The notes under the pieces: model-generated
Seen by the model: the letters and a program-made list of their open reading frames with translations, nothing else
Databases searched by the model: none
What the model was told of the DNA's origin: nothing
Shown: positions 27,888 through 39,003 of the stretch, one piece after another
How positions within the stretch are numbered: the first letter of the stretch is position 1
How the letters are laid out: each line of letters begins with the position of its first letter
Assembly (NCBI RefSeq): GCF_004571025.1
Contig: NZ_SPQT01000019.1
Location: forward strand, 62,001-126,000
DNA length: 64,000 bases
Direction: 5' to 3'
Origin: Bradyrhizobium niftali
GTDB lineage: Bacteria > Pseudomonadota > Alphaproteobacteria > Rhizobiales > Xanthobacteraceae
Made by a program: the position numbers and the translations under genes

Positions 27888-28288
27888 CGCCACCCTCCGC
27901 TCACCGCCGTGCAGGCGGCGCAGCAAGTCTGATCACCTCTATTCTCATCAAAGCGATGATAGCCCAGGGCCTGCTGAGCAAGTGAAAGCAGAAGGGTTGG
28001 TACCTGGGGCTGAGTGGCTACCCAATTGTGAGTAAGTCCGTGTTGAACAGATTCGGGGTCGTCGCCGGCCGCCTGATCCCGCGGCGTGAGAAGCGGAGCT
28101 CGAATACAGCCGCGATCGCTGCGGAGGCTCGCAAGCCTCCACGCAGCTGGCTGGTGCGGCGCGAAGGTCGGTTGCCGCTAGTTGGTCGCCGCGGCGTTGA
28201 GGCGGCGGGGCAGTACGAATCTCGAGAAAGGCGGCTAATGTTAAGTAGAGCAGGTCGGGCGAACGTCCGGGCCAACCGCTGGAATGCT
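27888..28288. other. Upstream region of the WecG-family gene, no gene seen
   Basis: I found no open frame with credible family resemblance. The region is GC-rich and should contain the promoter for the leftward gene run 27.9-21.5 kb. Confidence 0.35.
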
Positions 28289-28760
28289 TAGCAATCGTGT
28301 GTTGTCAGGCTGTCACTATAACAGGCCACGGTCTGTCCTGCCCGCGGAGTCCAACTGAGCAGTAACGTCTTCGCCTTACGGATCCCATCATCGATACAGT
28401 CGATGGACGCGGAAATCTTGGCGCAAGCCCAAGCGACTGGTAACCAGGGATGGAAGAGCGGGTATTGGTGAGTGACTGGACCGCGACCATAGCTGGAAGC
28501 GTCGAAATTGAGCAAACCCGCGATCAGGCTCAATGGCTCAAAATCGCTGATGCGTAGACTTCCCAAGCTGACTCGGCCCTGCGGAAACCGTGCGCAGCTC
28601 CAGCAGACCGATATTCTCACGCTCCCATTTGTCGATGAAGCCGTTGCTCACGAACCAACGGGCTCCTGTCACTTGTGGGGCACGCCGAGGCGCTTGCCAT
28701 GCGCATAACCGATTGCTCGAAGATCAAGCGTTAAGGCGCCGCCTGGGCGATACCGCGCCG
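28289..28760 (-). pseudogene. Probable decayed gene, family not recognised
   Basis: Read leftward, protein-like segments appear successively in different frames: LDLRAIGYAHGKRLGVPHK, then TGARWFVSNGFIDKWEREN followed by IGLLELRT, then VSLGSLRISDFEPLSLIAGL and onward to THQYPLFHPWLPVAW. The frame changes near 28670 and 28590. Each segment has coding-like composition, but none alone makes a plausible protein, so I interpret the stretch as a frameshifted relic. I do not recognise the family. A chance origin cannot be excluded. Confidence 0.35.
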
Positions 28761-29213
28761 ACGTTGCTGCAGCGAAGTTATGAAAGTAGCGAGGAGAGGC
28801 GTGATCGGGAAAACTATAATGGGATTTGCGAAACAGCCCATGCGCAAGCAAGGAGCTTGGCGACGATCGCAATTTCGAGGTCCGCCCCGGCGTTAGACCA
28901 TTGGGATGGCACGGAAGATCCGACACTCCGACACTCGCGAGGATGACGACCGCCCCGTTCGAGTTCTCCCACCACTCGTCATCATCAAGAAGGGAACAAG
29001 GAGGCTCTATACATGGGTATAAATCACATTTTGAGGCTTTTTTCGCCATACTTCCTAATTAACCAGCGACCCCAGCAGTTGGGGGGGCACTATCAAATCC
29101 CGCTGCTTTGGAATCGGCTCGCAGTGTCACGCACTCCGAGCATGCGGTACGTCGTGCGCCTCGTGATGCGCGGCGATGGAATTCCCTGTCTTCAACGGTA
29201 AAAGGATAATGGA
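28761..29213. promoter_or_regulatory. Leader region of the type I secreted lyase gene
   Basis: This 450-bp AT-richer stretch precedes the secreted lyase gene and likely carries its promoter. AAAGGA just upstream of 29214 serves as ribosome site. No further gene is supported. A GAAGGGAACAAGGAGG purine run near 28990-29005 looks like a ribosome site but leads only to a short frame. Confidence 0.4.
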
Positions 29214-31457
29214 ATGGCCGGCACAATCACGTCGTTTACGTCTCAGCCGCAAAGCAATCTGTATATCGACGGCAACCCCTACAACGTCCAGACGGCGGGC
29301 GAGAGCTACAGCCTGACCGAGCCCGACAGCCAGACCCTGCGCTTCGAAATTCACGCAGGTGATCCGGCCTGGTTCGATGGCTCGACTATCGATCGCTCCG
29401 AGGTTCAGATGAACAATCTGATTGCGGTCGGCATGCCCACCAACATTTCCTATCAGTTCATGGTGGAGCCCGGCGCCACGAACACCGCGCCGTGGCTTGT
29501 GACTGCGGAACTGCACAGCAATGACGGTGACCTTGGTGTGTCCACCTCGCCTCCCTTCGCGATCGAAATGCAGGGCGAACATATGGCAGTCGTGGCCCGA
29601 TACGGGAACCCCGCGACGGGCAGCGTCACCACCAGGACGCTGTGGACCGACCCCAATCCCATTGTGCGCGGCCAGTATTACAATATTCAGATACAGACCA
29701 GCGTAGCCAACAACAGCAGCGGGTTTCTGGACGTCTACATCAACGGGAATCAGGTTGTGAACTACAACGGCCCGTTGGGCTATGGTTCTCGCACGTATTG
29801 GGAAGAAGGGCTCTATCGGCATACCTCACCCGAAGTTATGGCCGCCGATTTCCGAAACTTGACGATAACCACAGGATCTCTCCCAGCCCCAACTACGCCG
29901 ACGACACCGACGACGCCGTCGGTCCAGCCGGCGGTAACCCAGGCCACGGCCTCTCCGGGAACGGGCATCGAGCATGCCGGCGATGTCATCACCCTGTCGC
30001 TTGCCTTCAACGAGGCCGTGACGGTAACAGGCACGCCCACGCTGTCGCTCAATGACGGCGGCAAGGCCACCTATGTCAGCGGCTCGGGCACGGGTACGCT
30101 CACCTTCAAAACGACTGTGGCGTCGACCGACACCAGCACCTCGGCGCTCGCCATCACCGGCGTGAACCTGCCGAGCGGTACGGCCATCAAGGACGCGAGC
30201 GGTACTGCGGCGAACCTGTCGGGTGCGGTGAAGACGTTCACCGGTCTCCAGATCGACCCGATCTTGCCGGCGGTAACCCAGGCCACGGCCACTCCGGGAA
30301 CGGGTACCGAGCACGTCGGAGACACGATCACGCTGTCGCTCGCCTTCAACGAGGCCGTGACGGTAACAGGCACGCCCACGCTGTCGCTCAATGACGGCAG
30401 CAAGGCCACCTACTTTGGCGGCTCGGGCACGGGTACGCTCACCTTCAAAACGACTGTGGCGTCGACCGACACCAGCACCTCGGCGCTCGCCATCACCGGC
30501 GTGAATCTGCCGAGCGGTACGGCCATCAAGGACGCGAGCGGAATTGCGGCGAACCTGTCGGCTGCGGTGAAGACTTTCTCCGGCCTGGCGGTTTCGACGG
30601 CACCGGTGACGCCGACCCAGCCGACCACGCCGACGACGCCGACCACGCCGACGACACCACCGACGCCGTCAGCGACCAAGCCGGTCCTCACCGTCGCGGA
30701 TCACTCGCTCTGGGTGGCCGGAAGAGGCGGCAAGGTTGATCTCGGGACCAAGGTGACGACGACCGACTCCAACGATCAGGTGACGGTAAACATCACGGGG
30801 TTGCCGAGGTACGAGACCATCACCGACAAGCTCGACGGTCAGACGTTCCGTGGAGATAACATCACGTTGACGGCTGCGCAGGTCGACAGCGGACTGGAAC
30901 TGCACTCGTACTATCGTGGCGGCGCCCATCCGACCGCAACGCTCACGCTGACTGCAAGTGCGAAGGATCCGACCACCGGTGCGGTTGCGACGGCCTCGCC
31001 GCAGACCATCACCGTGGTGGATCCCCGACCTGCGACGACCACGACCACGACGACGTCGTCGCACCACCACCACCACACCGCGACGAATCAGCAGCCTGTT
31101 ACCACCACGACGGCCGTGGCCCCGACGACCTCGCAGACGACCGAGTCCACGGATCATCAGCACACGGCCGCTGCAAGCACGGGGTCCATGGCAAGCCAGG
31201 GCTTTGCGCTGCTCCGGCAGCACTTTGACCCGGCCGCCAGCACCCTGGCAACCACCGCTGCCCATCCGATCATGGCGGCGGATCATCCGGCTGCGACCGG
31301 CACCACGATGGCGTCGTTCGCAAGCCAGAGCTTTGCGCTGCTGAACCAGTACTTGGCCGCTCACACCGGCCACGTGGATCCCGGTCAGTTCGTGGCGGCT
31401 CTGTCGCAGGCGACCGGTTGGGGGCACGACTCGTTGCTGGCCCGACCGCAACACTAA
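29214..31457 (+). CDS. Type I secreted polysaccharide lyase with tandem Ig-like repeats
   Basis: The product is 747 residues without a signal peptide. Residues 1-225 form a heparin-lyase-I-like jelly roll: FEIHAGDPAWFDGSTIDRSE, PFAIEMQGEHMAVVARYG and YYNIQIQTSV. A Thr-Pro linker follows. Two Ig-like repeats of 113 residues each (about 240-465) begin AVTQATASPGTG and contain ITLSLAFNEAVTVTGTPTLS. After a second Thr-Pro linker comes another beta domain (about 485-600), a Thr-run with five consecutive His, and a tail with two copies of a QSFALLNQY-like motif. No RTX nonapeptides are present. The adjacent exporter and adaptor genes indicate type I secretion, presumably acting on the EPS. Confidence 0.82.
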   Translation: MAGTITSFTSQPQSNLYIDGNPYNVQTAGESYSLTEPDSQTLRFEIHAGDPAWFDGSTIDRSEVQMNNLIAVGMPTNISYQFMVEPGATNTAPWLVTAELHSNDGDLGVSTSPPFAIEMQGEHMAVVARYGNPATGSVTTRTLWTDPNPIVRGQYYNIQIQTSVANNSSGFLDVYINGNQVVNYNGPLGYGSRTYWEEGLYRHTSPEVMAADFRNLTITTGSLPAPTTPTTPTTPSVQPAVTQATASPGTGIEHAGDVITLSLAFNEAVTVTGTPTLSLNDGGKATYVSGSGTGTLTFKTTVASTDTSTSALAITGVNLPSGTAIKDASGTAANLSGAVKTFTGLQIDPILPAVTQATATPGTGTEHVGDTITLSLAFNEAVTVTGTPTLSLNDGSKATYFGGSGTGTLTFKTTVASTDTSTSALAITGVNLPSGTAIKDASGIAANLSAAVKTFSGLAVSTAPVTPTQPTTPTTPTTPTTPPTPSATKPVLTVADHSLWVAGRGGKVDLGTKVTTTDSNDQVTVNITGLPRYETITDKLDGQTFRGDNITLTAAQVDSGLELHSYYRGGAHPTATLTLTASAKDPTTGAVATASPQTITVVDPRPATTTTTTTSSHHHHHTATNQQPVTTTTAVAPTTSQTTESTDHQHTAAASTGSMASQGFALLRQHFDPAASTLATTAAHPIMAADHPAATGTTMASFASQSFALLNQYLAAHTGHVDPGQFVAALSQATGWGHDSLLARPQH
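29931..30269 (+). repeat. First 339-bp Ig-repeat unit
   Basis: It starts GCGGTAACCCAGGCCACGGC and is followed immediately by a nearly identical second unit with a period of exactly 339 bp (113 codons). Long stretches are identical at DNA level, which points to a recent duplication or ongoing homogenisation. Confidence 0.9.
30270..30590 (+). repeat. Second 339-bp Ig-repeat unit
   Basis: Tandem copy of 29931-30269. Differences are few until about 30590, where the second Thr-Pro linker begins. Confidence 0.9.
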
Positions 31458-31463
31458 GGCCGA

Positions 31464-31494
31464 GCCGCACCCAGGCTCAGCGCCTGGGTGCGGC
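31464..31494 (+). terminator. Strong hairpin after the secreted lyase gene
   Basis: A perfect 13-bp stem (GCCGCACCCAGGC / GCCTGGGTGCGGC) with a five-base loop begins seven bases after the stop codon. Only a weak T-rich stretch follows (GTCAATATTT). It may act as a partial terminator or mRNA 3' protection, lowering expression of the exporter genes relative to the secreted protein. Confidence 0.75.
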
Positions 31495-31566
31495 CCCGTC
31501 AATATTTGGGAATGCATGAGAAGGAACATCATACGCGGCCGGTAGCCGCGAAGGGTTGAGTACTAA

Positions 31567-34201
<2,635 letters not shown>

Positions 34202-34215
<14 letters not shown>

Positions 34216-35626
34216 CCGGAATATCGTTCCGTTTCCGAGAGCCGAGGTCCGACGGCGCGAGCACGAGATCGCGTTTCTGCCGGCGGCACTCGAGATCACC
34301 GAATCGCCGCCGTCGCCGATCGGTCGCGCGATCGGGGCGAGCATCATCGCGGTCTTTTGCGTCGCGCTGTTGTGGGCATCGTTGGGCAGCGTCGACATCG
34401 TCGCTACTGCGACGGGCAAGATCGTGCCCGGCGGACGCACCAAGCTGATCCAGCCGTTCGAGACAGGCGTTGTTCGCGCCATTCACGTACGTGACGGACA
34501 GAGCGTCAAGGCCGGCGATGTGCTGATCGAGCTCGACCCGACGATGACGGACGCCGATCAGGAGCGCCAGAGAAGCGATCTTGTTGCGGCCGAACTCGAC
34601 GTCGCGCGGCTGCGAGCAGCGCTCACCAGCGATCCGCTTGCCGCCTTCCGATCACCGCAGGGCGCAAGCGCCGCGGAGATCGAGATGCATCGCCAGTTTC
34701 TGATCAGCCAGCGCGCCGAGCAGGGCGCCAAGCTTGCGGAGATCGAGCGCCAGCAGGGTCAGAAGGAAGCGGAGCGGGCGACCACATCGGCGAGCGTGGC
34801 GAAGCTCCAGGCGACGATACCGGTGCTCCAGGAGCGGGTCGATATTCGCAAGACTCTGGTCGACAAGGCCTTGGCCTCGCGGGTTGTCTATCTCTCCGAG
34901 TATCAGGAGCTGGTCGGCCTTCAGCAGGATCTGGTCCTCCAGCAGAGCCGGCTCGGCGAAGCCGACGCCGCCATCGCCCTGCTGAAAGAAACGAAGGAAA
35001 GGACTGCCGCGGAGTATCGGCGTGCCACCTATGACGCACTCGCGAAAGCCGAGCAGAAGGCGGCGAGCGCCGCGCAGGAAGTGGTCAAGGCGGATCGGCG
35101 CACGAAGCTTCAGCAGTTGACCGCGCCGGTGGACGGCGTCGTTCAGCAACTCGCCGTTCACACGGTGGGCGGCGTGGTGACGCCGGCGCAGTCACTCGCC
35201 ATCGTGGTTCCAAGCGAGAGTCAGCTCGAGATCGAGGCCATGCTCTCCAACCGCGACATCGGCTTCGTCCATCCCGGACAGAAGGCGGAGATCAAGATCG
35301 ATACGTTCAACTTCACGCGTTATGGGCTCCTGCATGGGGACGTGCTCAGCGTGTCGACCGACGCCATCACGCGGGACAGGCAGGGCGGACCGAACGACCG
35401 CGCGTCGGGCACGGCGCAAGGCAGCAGCGAGCCGAAAGGGCAGGAGCTGGAGTATGCGACGCGGATTTCACTCGACCGCACGCACATGCAGGTGGAGGAC
35501 AAGCTCGTCAAGCTCGGTCCCGGCATGGCGGTGACGGTCGAGGTCAAGACCGGCGCGCGCACGATCATCAGCTATCTTCTCTCGCCGTTGGCGAGGTACA
35601 AGCAGGAATCGCTGCGAGAGCGGTAA
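34202..35626 (+). CDS. HlyD-family type I secretion adaptor
   Basis: The ATG at 34202 overlaps the exporter stop by 14 bases and starts the family-typical cytosolic tail, so it is preferred over upstream starts. The product is 474 residues: a cytosolic tail with FLPAALEITESPPSPIGRA, one membrane helix (about 46-64), the lipoyl-like segment TATGKIVPGGRTKLIQP with VRAIHVRDGQSVKAGDVLIE, a long coiled coil (about 120-300), and the second lipoyl half VDGVVQQLAVHTVGGVVTPA followed by a beta domain. The HlyD C-terminal motif region near GMAVTVEVKTGARTIISYLL is intact. It bridges the inner-membrane exporter to a TolC-like channel that is not encoded here. Confidence 0.93.
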
Positions 35627-35804
35627 AGAGCCCGCTCCCGCAGTCCGCGTCGTCAACCCGAGGCCGACGAGAGTGTCCGCACGACCTCGAGTGCTATGCA
35701 TGCAAGAGCAGCAGGGAATCTGCTGTCGGGCGCCTGGCCGTCGCGGAGTCGACGAAAGTGTCGCAGCTTCACTCCGCGATGGGGCCGTTCACGAGTCCCT
35801 GCAT

Positions 35805-36704
35805 CTACTTGTAGAGCCGTACCGCGGCGTGAGCTCCTGAGTCGACGCCCTTGCGGAGCAGACTGTCGATACGGGGTACCACGACGTGGCTGGAGTGAGG
35901 AACCAATGGCGCCGGCTCGTTGAGCTGCGCCATTTCGGAGATCACCTCGATGGGCTTGGCGATCCCTCTGCCCGCATCGACGGCTGAGGGGGCGCGATCG
36001 TTTGCCGGCCGTACCAGCGACCCGTGGTTCATTCCCCAGATCGCGGCCTGTGTCCGGTTCTGGACCCTGATCTTGCGCAGGATCGCCTTGACGTGAACCT
36101 TCACGGTCGCCTCGGCGATATTGATCTTCCTGGCAACGCACTTGTTGGAATCGCCTTCGATAAGGCAGGATAGAATTGCCTTTTCTCGGGGAGAGAGCTG
36201 CGGCAGGATCGCTTCGTCCGCAGCAGCGAGGATGGTTTGTCTGCATTCGCCGGGCTCCGCCGTTTCAGGCTCGCGATCGCGACCGGCATCAAGGGCGAAT
36301 GACAGGAATGCAGGCGGGAAGACGGTCTCGCCCATCGTCACGAGTTCGACGGATTTGATGAACGCGTCGCACGAATTGACGTTCACGAAGTATCCGTTGG
36401 CCCCTGCTCGAAATGCTGAGGCAAGATCGACTGGTCGATAATTGTCGGACACGATGGCGATGCGCGCGTCCGGGTACCTATCTTTCACGAATCCGATTTG
36501 TTCTATCGCGACATTGAAGCCATCGCCGGTATGGACGATGAGGAACATCAATTTCTCTGCTTGAAGTGAGTTCGGCAATTCCTCGGGGCTCGATACTGAG
36601 GCCGGGATGTGAAAATTTGCCGCGTGCAGGATTTTAGCAATACCTTCTCTAATCAAAACGTTCTTTCCAATAAGAACGGTCTCGCAAGACTGCCGCCTCC
36701 TCAT
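35805..36704 (-). CDS. LuxR-type regulator with degenerate receiver domain
   Basis: The ATG at 36704 is chosen because GGAGGG sits four bases upstream. The product is 299 residues. The receiver-like domain (about 8-125) lacks the acidic pair at strand 1 (VLIGKN), has His where the phosphoacceptor Asp should be (FLIVH, about residue 58), and Asn in place of the switch Lys (GYFVN, about 108). The LuxR helix-turn-helix (about 165-220) is intact, with LSPREKAILSCLIEGDSNK and EATVKVHVKAILRKI. It is probably phosphorylation-independent. It is divergent from a second LuxR regulator and near the type I secretion genes, which it may control. Confidence 0.85.
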   Translation of the reverse strand: MRRRQSCETVLIGKNVLIREGIAKILHAANFHIPASVSSPEELPNSLQAEKLMFLIVHTGDGFNVAIEQIGFVKDRYPDARIAIVSDNYRPVDLASAFRAGANGYFVNVNSCDAFIKSVELVTMGETVFPPAFLSFALDAGRDREPETAEPGECRQTILAAADEAILPQLSPREKAILSCLIEGDSNKCVARKINIAEATVKVHVKAILRKIRVQNRTQAAIWGMNHGSLVRPANDRAPSAVDAGRGIAKPIEVISEMAQLNEPAPLVPHSSHVVVPRIDSLLRKGVDSGAHAAVRLYK

Positions 36705-36940
36705 TTTACCCTCCAGCCTACTACGCAATGACACAACAGCGATGGGCGGTTGAACTGATATGACTTGTGGTTTTTAGGTATATTGAGCTACCTCGATCGT
36801 GTTCCTCCGTTCTGGTCTGGCGTTCTTTGCCTCGTCTCGTTGGTGGATTTCGAGCAATCCATCGTGCTTAAGCTTTTATGAATGTTAGATGCGAATTCGC
36901 GATCGCCCTATATACCGTTGGTTATAGACGCGGGACTGCG

Positions 36941-36963
36941 TATACCCGTGTAATTGCGGTATA
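36941..36963. promoter_or_regulatory. Candidate operator dyad TATACC-N11-GGTATA
   Basis: Two perfect 6-bp arms are separated by 11 bases, so the arms are 17 bases apart centre to centre, on one face of the helix for a dimeric regulator. Additional single half-sites lie at 36777, 36911, 37059 and 37098. Confidence 0.45.
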
Positions 36964-37290
36964 AAAACCCGCCTTCCGGCGCAGCCTCTGCGTGAATTAG
37001 GTGAGGATGTTCATTCAACATTGAAAGATTTGTTGGTTGTACTCGCTTTTCTATACTAGGTATAAGCGAACGCATTCTGCGAGCGAGTTAACGGCGCGGT
37101 ATATATTGAACGTTGCGGAAATATCGAAGGGTGCACCGTTGAGGATTACGCCGTTAGGCGGACTGGATGGGTGCTGGGGGCTTGCTCGCCCTCGTCAGAT
37201 CACCGGAGTCTTACGGGCATTCGCGTTGCATTGCTGCGTGAAGATACGGGAAGCGAACAGATCCGGGCTTGGATTAACCTAAGTATTGCG

Positions 37291-37350
37291 CTGCGATTCC
37301 AACATTGCTTGTATGCTATGCTGCGATTCCAGCGTTGCATGTATGCTGTA
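37291..37350. repeat. Two tandem 30-bp direct repeats upstream of a LuxR regulator
   Basis: Each unit begins CTGCGATTCCA and contains TTGC then TGTATGCT; the copies differ at about five positions. They end about 67 bases before the regulator start, a position that suits activator binding or a promoter repeat. Confidence 0.7.
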
Positions 37351-37416
37351 TGGTGTGGGTGAAACAGAAGAAGGTGCGCGGAGTTTATGTTGGGGGGACT
37401 GGCTGAGGAGCGCGTA

Positions 37417-38079
37417 ATGCGACGTATCAGTGTAGTCATTGCTGACCGGCATCCGGTGGTCTTGGAGGGGCTGAGCAAGGTGCTCGGCGCCGCGGCCGAT
37501 TTCAATATCGTTGCATCTTGTAGCGATGCCGCAAGCTGCATCGAAGCGATCCGGAGCTTGGCGCCCGATATGGCGATTGTCGATCCCGCAATGCCCGAGC
37601 TCGCCGCCGCGAAAATTCTTTCGACCGTCAATTCAGAAAATCGTTCGACGCATTTGGTGTTTTTCGTCGCGAGTGAGGATTGCGAACTGGTGTTCTCGGC
37701 GACGCCCGTGACCTGCAGTATCATCCTGAGAAATACCGATCCCGAGGCTCTGGTGCAGTCGTTGCGGCATATCGCCAATGGTCACAACGTGCTGCCATCG
37801 ACCCCATCCGACTCGATCGTGTCGCGCGAGCAGGGCATGACTTCGGAGACCGGACTGACCGCGCTGACGGAACGCGAGCGTCAGATCATGCGGCTGGTCT
37901 CCGAAGGATTGTCGAACAAGGAAATCGGGCGCCGGTTGAATACTACCGACGGCACCATCAAGGTGCACCTGCACAACATCTTCCAAAAACTGGAAATCAG
38001 CAATCGGACGGTGCTCGCGGCCCTCGCCATCTCGCAACATGATCGCGCGACCGCCCCGCGGGAGAAGACTCAGGATTGA
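37417..38079 (+). CDS. LuxR/NarL-type response regulator
   Basis: The ATG at 37417 is chosen because GAGGAGCG lies about eight bases upstream. The product is 220 residues. The receiver has VVIADRHPVVLEGL and the phosphoacceptor in MAIVDPAMPE (Asp about 56); the switch Lys is replaced by Arg (IILRNTDPEAL). The C-terminal LuxR domain has LTERERQIMRLVSEGLSNKE and GTIKVHLHNIFQKLEISNRT. It contrasts with the divergent neighbour, whose receiver is degenerate. No histidine kinase gene is in the window. Targets are likely the secretion/EPS genes, by position only. Confidence 0.9.
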   Translation: MRRISVVIADRHPVVLEGLSKVLGAAADFNIVASCSDAASCIEAIRSLAPDMAIVDPAMPELAAAKILSTVNSENRSTHLVFFVASEDCELVFSATPVTCSIILRNTDPEALVQSLRHIANGHNVLPSTPSDSIVSREQGMTSETGLTALTERERQIMRLVSEGLSNKEIGRRLNTTDGTIKVHLHNIFQKLEISNRTVLAALAISQHDRATAPREKTQD

Positions 38080-38648
38080 GTCCGACGAGTGGGGAGCGCT
38101 GAGGAGAGGCTCGTCACGCACCACCATTCCCGGTCGACGCTCCCACTGCAATGGGCAGGCGGCTCTATTGGATGCAGCGACCCGATCCGAAAGATGCCGG
38201 TGATGAAGCTGCGTCTGTCACGGCGGCGCCCCGGCAACGCAACCATTCGACTGGAACAAGTAGTGTTAGGGGCTGAAGCCTGATTTCAAGCGCCGCTTGA
38301 TTGGCGAGGTCGATGTCCGGGATACCTAATGGGGTAGTCCCTCAGGCCTGGCGCCTGATCCAAAATCGCAGCCAAGGCGTCCGGCGGGAAGTGTACTTTA
38401 TTCGTCATCTGCGGCTCTGGGTCGATCGCAGTTTGTCCGCTGTCAGGTAAAACGTAGTCGCGGGCTATGACGAACGGCTCCAGACATGATCGCAGAGATG
38501 TGCCGATTGGATCTCGGCACATCCGGAGCGACGGCCCTGGCCCTACCTTCCTGCCCCCCCAGTGGTCAGGGTCGTTCCCTCCTGACGGCCTGCCGTCAGG
38601 ACCGGAACTCTGTCGTTGAGCTGAAAGCGAGTGCGCGGGCGCATCTTG
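38080..38648. other. 569-bp gap with two inverted repeats
   Basis: No gene is supported. Two short perfect dyads occur: 38497-38523 (GATGTGCCGA-N7-TCGGCACATC) and 38580-38601 (TCCTGACGGC-CT-GCCGTCAGGA). The second lies 48 bases before the small gene at 38649, and its right half recurs after that gene near 38920. Either could be an operator or transcript end structure. Confidence 0.45.
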
Positions 38649-38909
38649 ATGTCCCTTCTGTTTCACCGTGCCGTCGAGGACATGGAAATCTGGAGTGCGG
38701 CCGGCGACGGCTTTTCCTTTGTGATCACGTATGAGACGCCTGCCGGTGCCGGCTTTCACGGACGTGCCGGCTACGTGGCGTCGTGGCGACCGCTCTATCG
38801 GGGTAACGGCGCGATCAAGATTGGCGGTTCGGCGTTTTCAACCTTCGCGGAGGCGGAGAAGGCCTGCAACACGATGCTTGAGTATCTGAAGGGGCTATCG
38901 CCGAATTGA
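38649..38909 (+). CDS. Small conserved-looking hypothetical protein
   Basis: The product is 86 residues with a plausible compact alpha/beta composition: MSLLFHRAVEDMEIWSAAGD, FSFVITYETPAG, YVASWRPLYRG, and a C-terminal helix FAEAEKACNTMLEYLKGL. Start choice is the ATG at 38649; an upstream in-frame ATG at 38631 is possible. I do not recognise a named family. Composition and the amphipathic C-terminal helix argue that it is translated. Confidence 0.5.
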   Translation: MSLLFHRAVEDMEIWSAAGDGFSFVITYETPAGAGFHGRAGYVASWRPLYRGNGAIKIGGSAFSTFAEAEKACNTMLEYLKGLSPN

Positions 38910-39003
38910 AGTGCCCAGCCTGCCGTCAGGCCAGGTCGACTTCGAGTACCTTTGAGCCGAGAGGAGAGGTCGCCCTCGACGGCGAATGCCCGATTCCCGG
39001 CGC

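Larger units (their letters stand above)
36705..37416. promoter_or_regulatory. 712-bp AT-rich divergent control region between two LuxR regulators
   Basis: It contains four GGTATA and two TATACC hexamers between 36777 and 37103, including a perfect dyad at 36941-36963, and a pair of 30-bp direct repeats at 37291-37350. No gene is supported. The low GC content compared with both flanks fits a regulatory island. Confidence 0.6.

Noticed and set aside
37291..37350. Possible CRISPR repeats
   Set aside because: Only two adjacent units occur, without spacers and without cas genes, so they are simple direct repeats.
38286..38759. 157-residue minus-strand frame
   Set aside because: It overlaps the small plus-strand gene and two inverted repeats and has no recognisable features.
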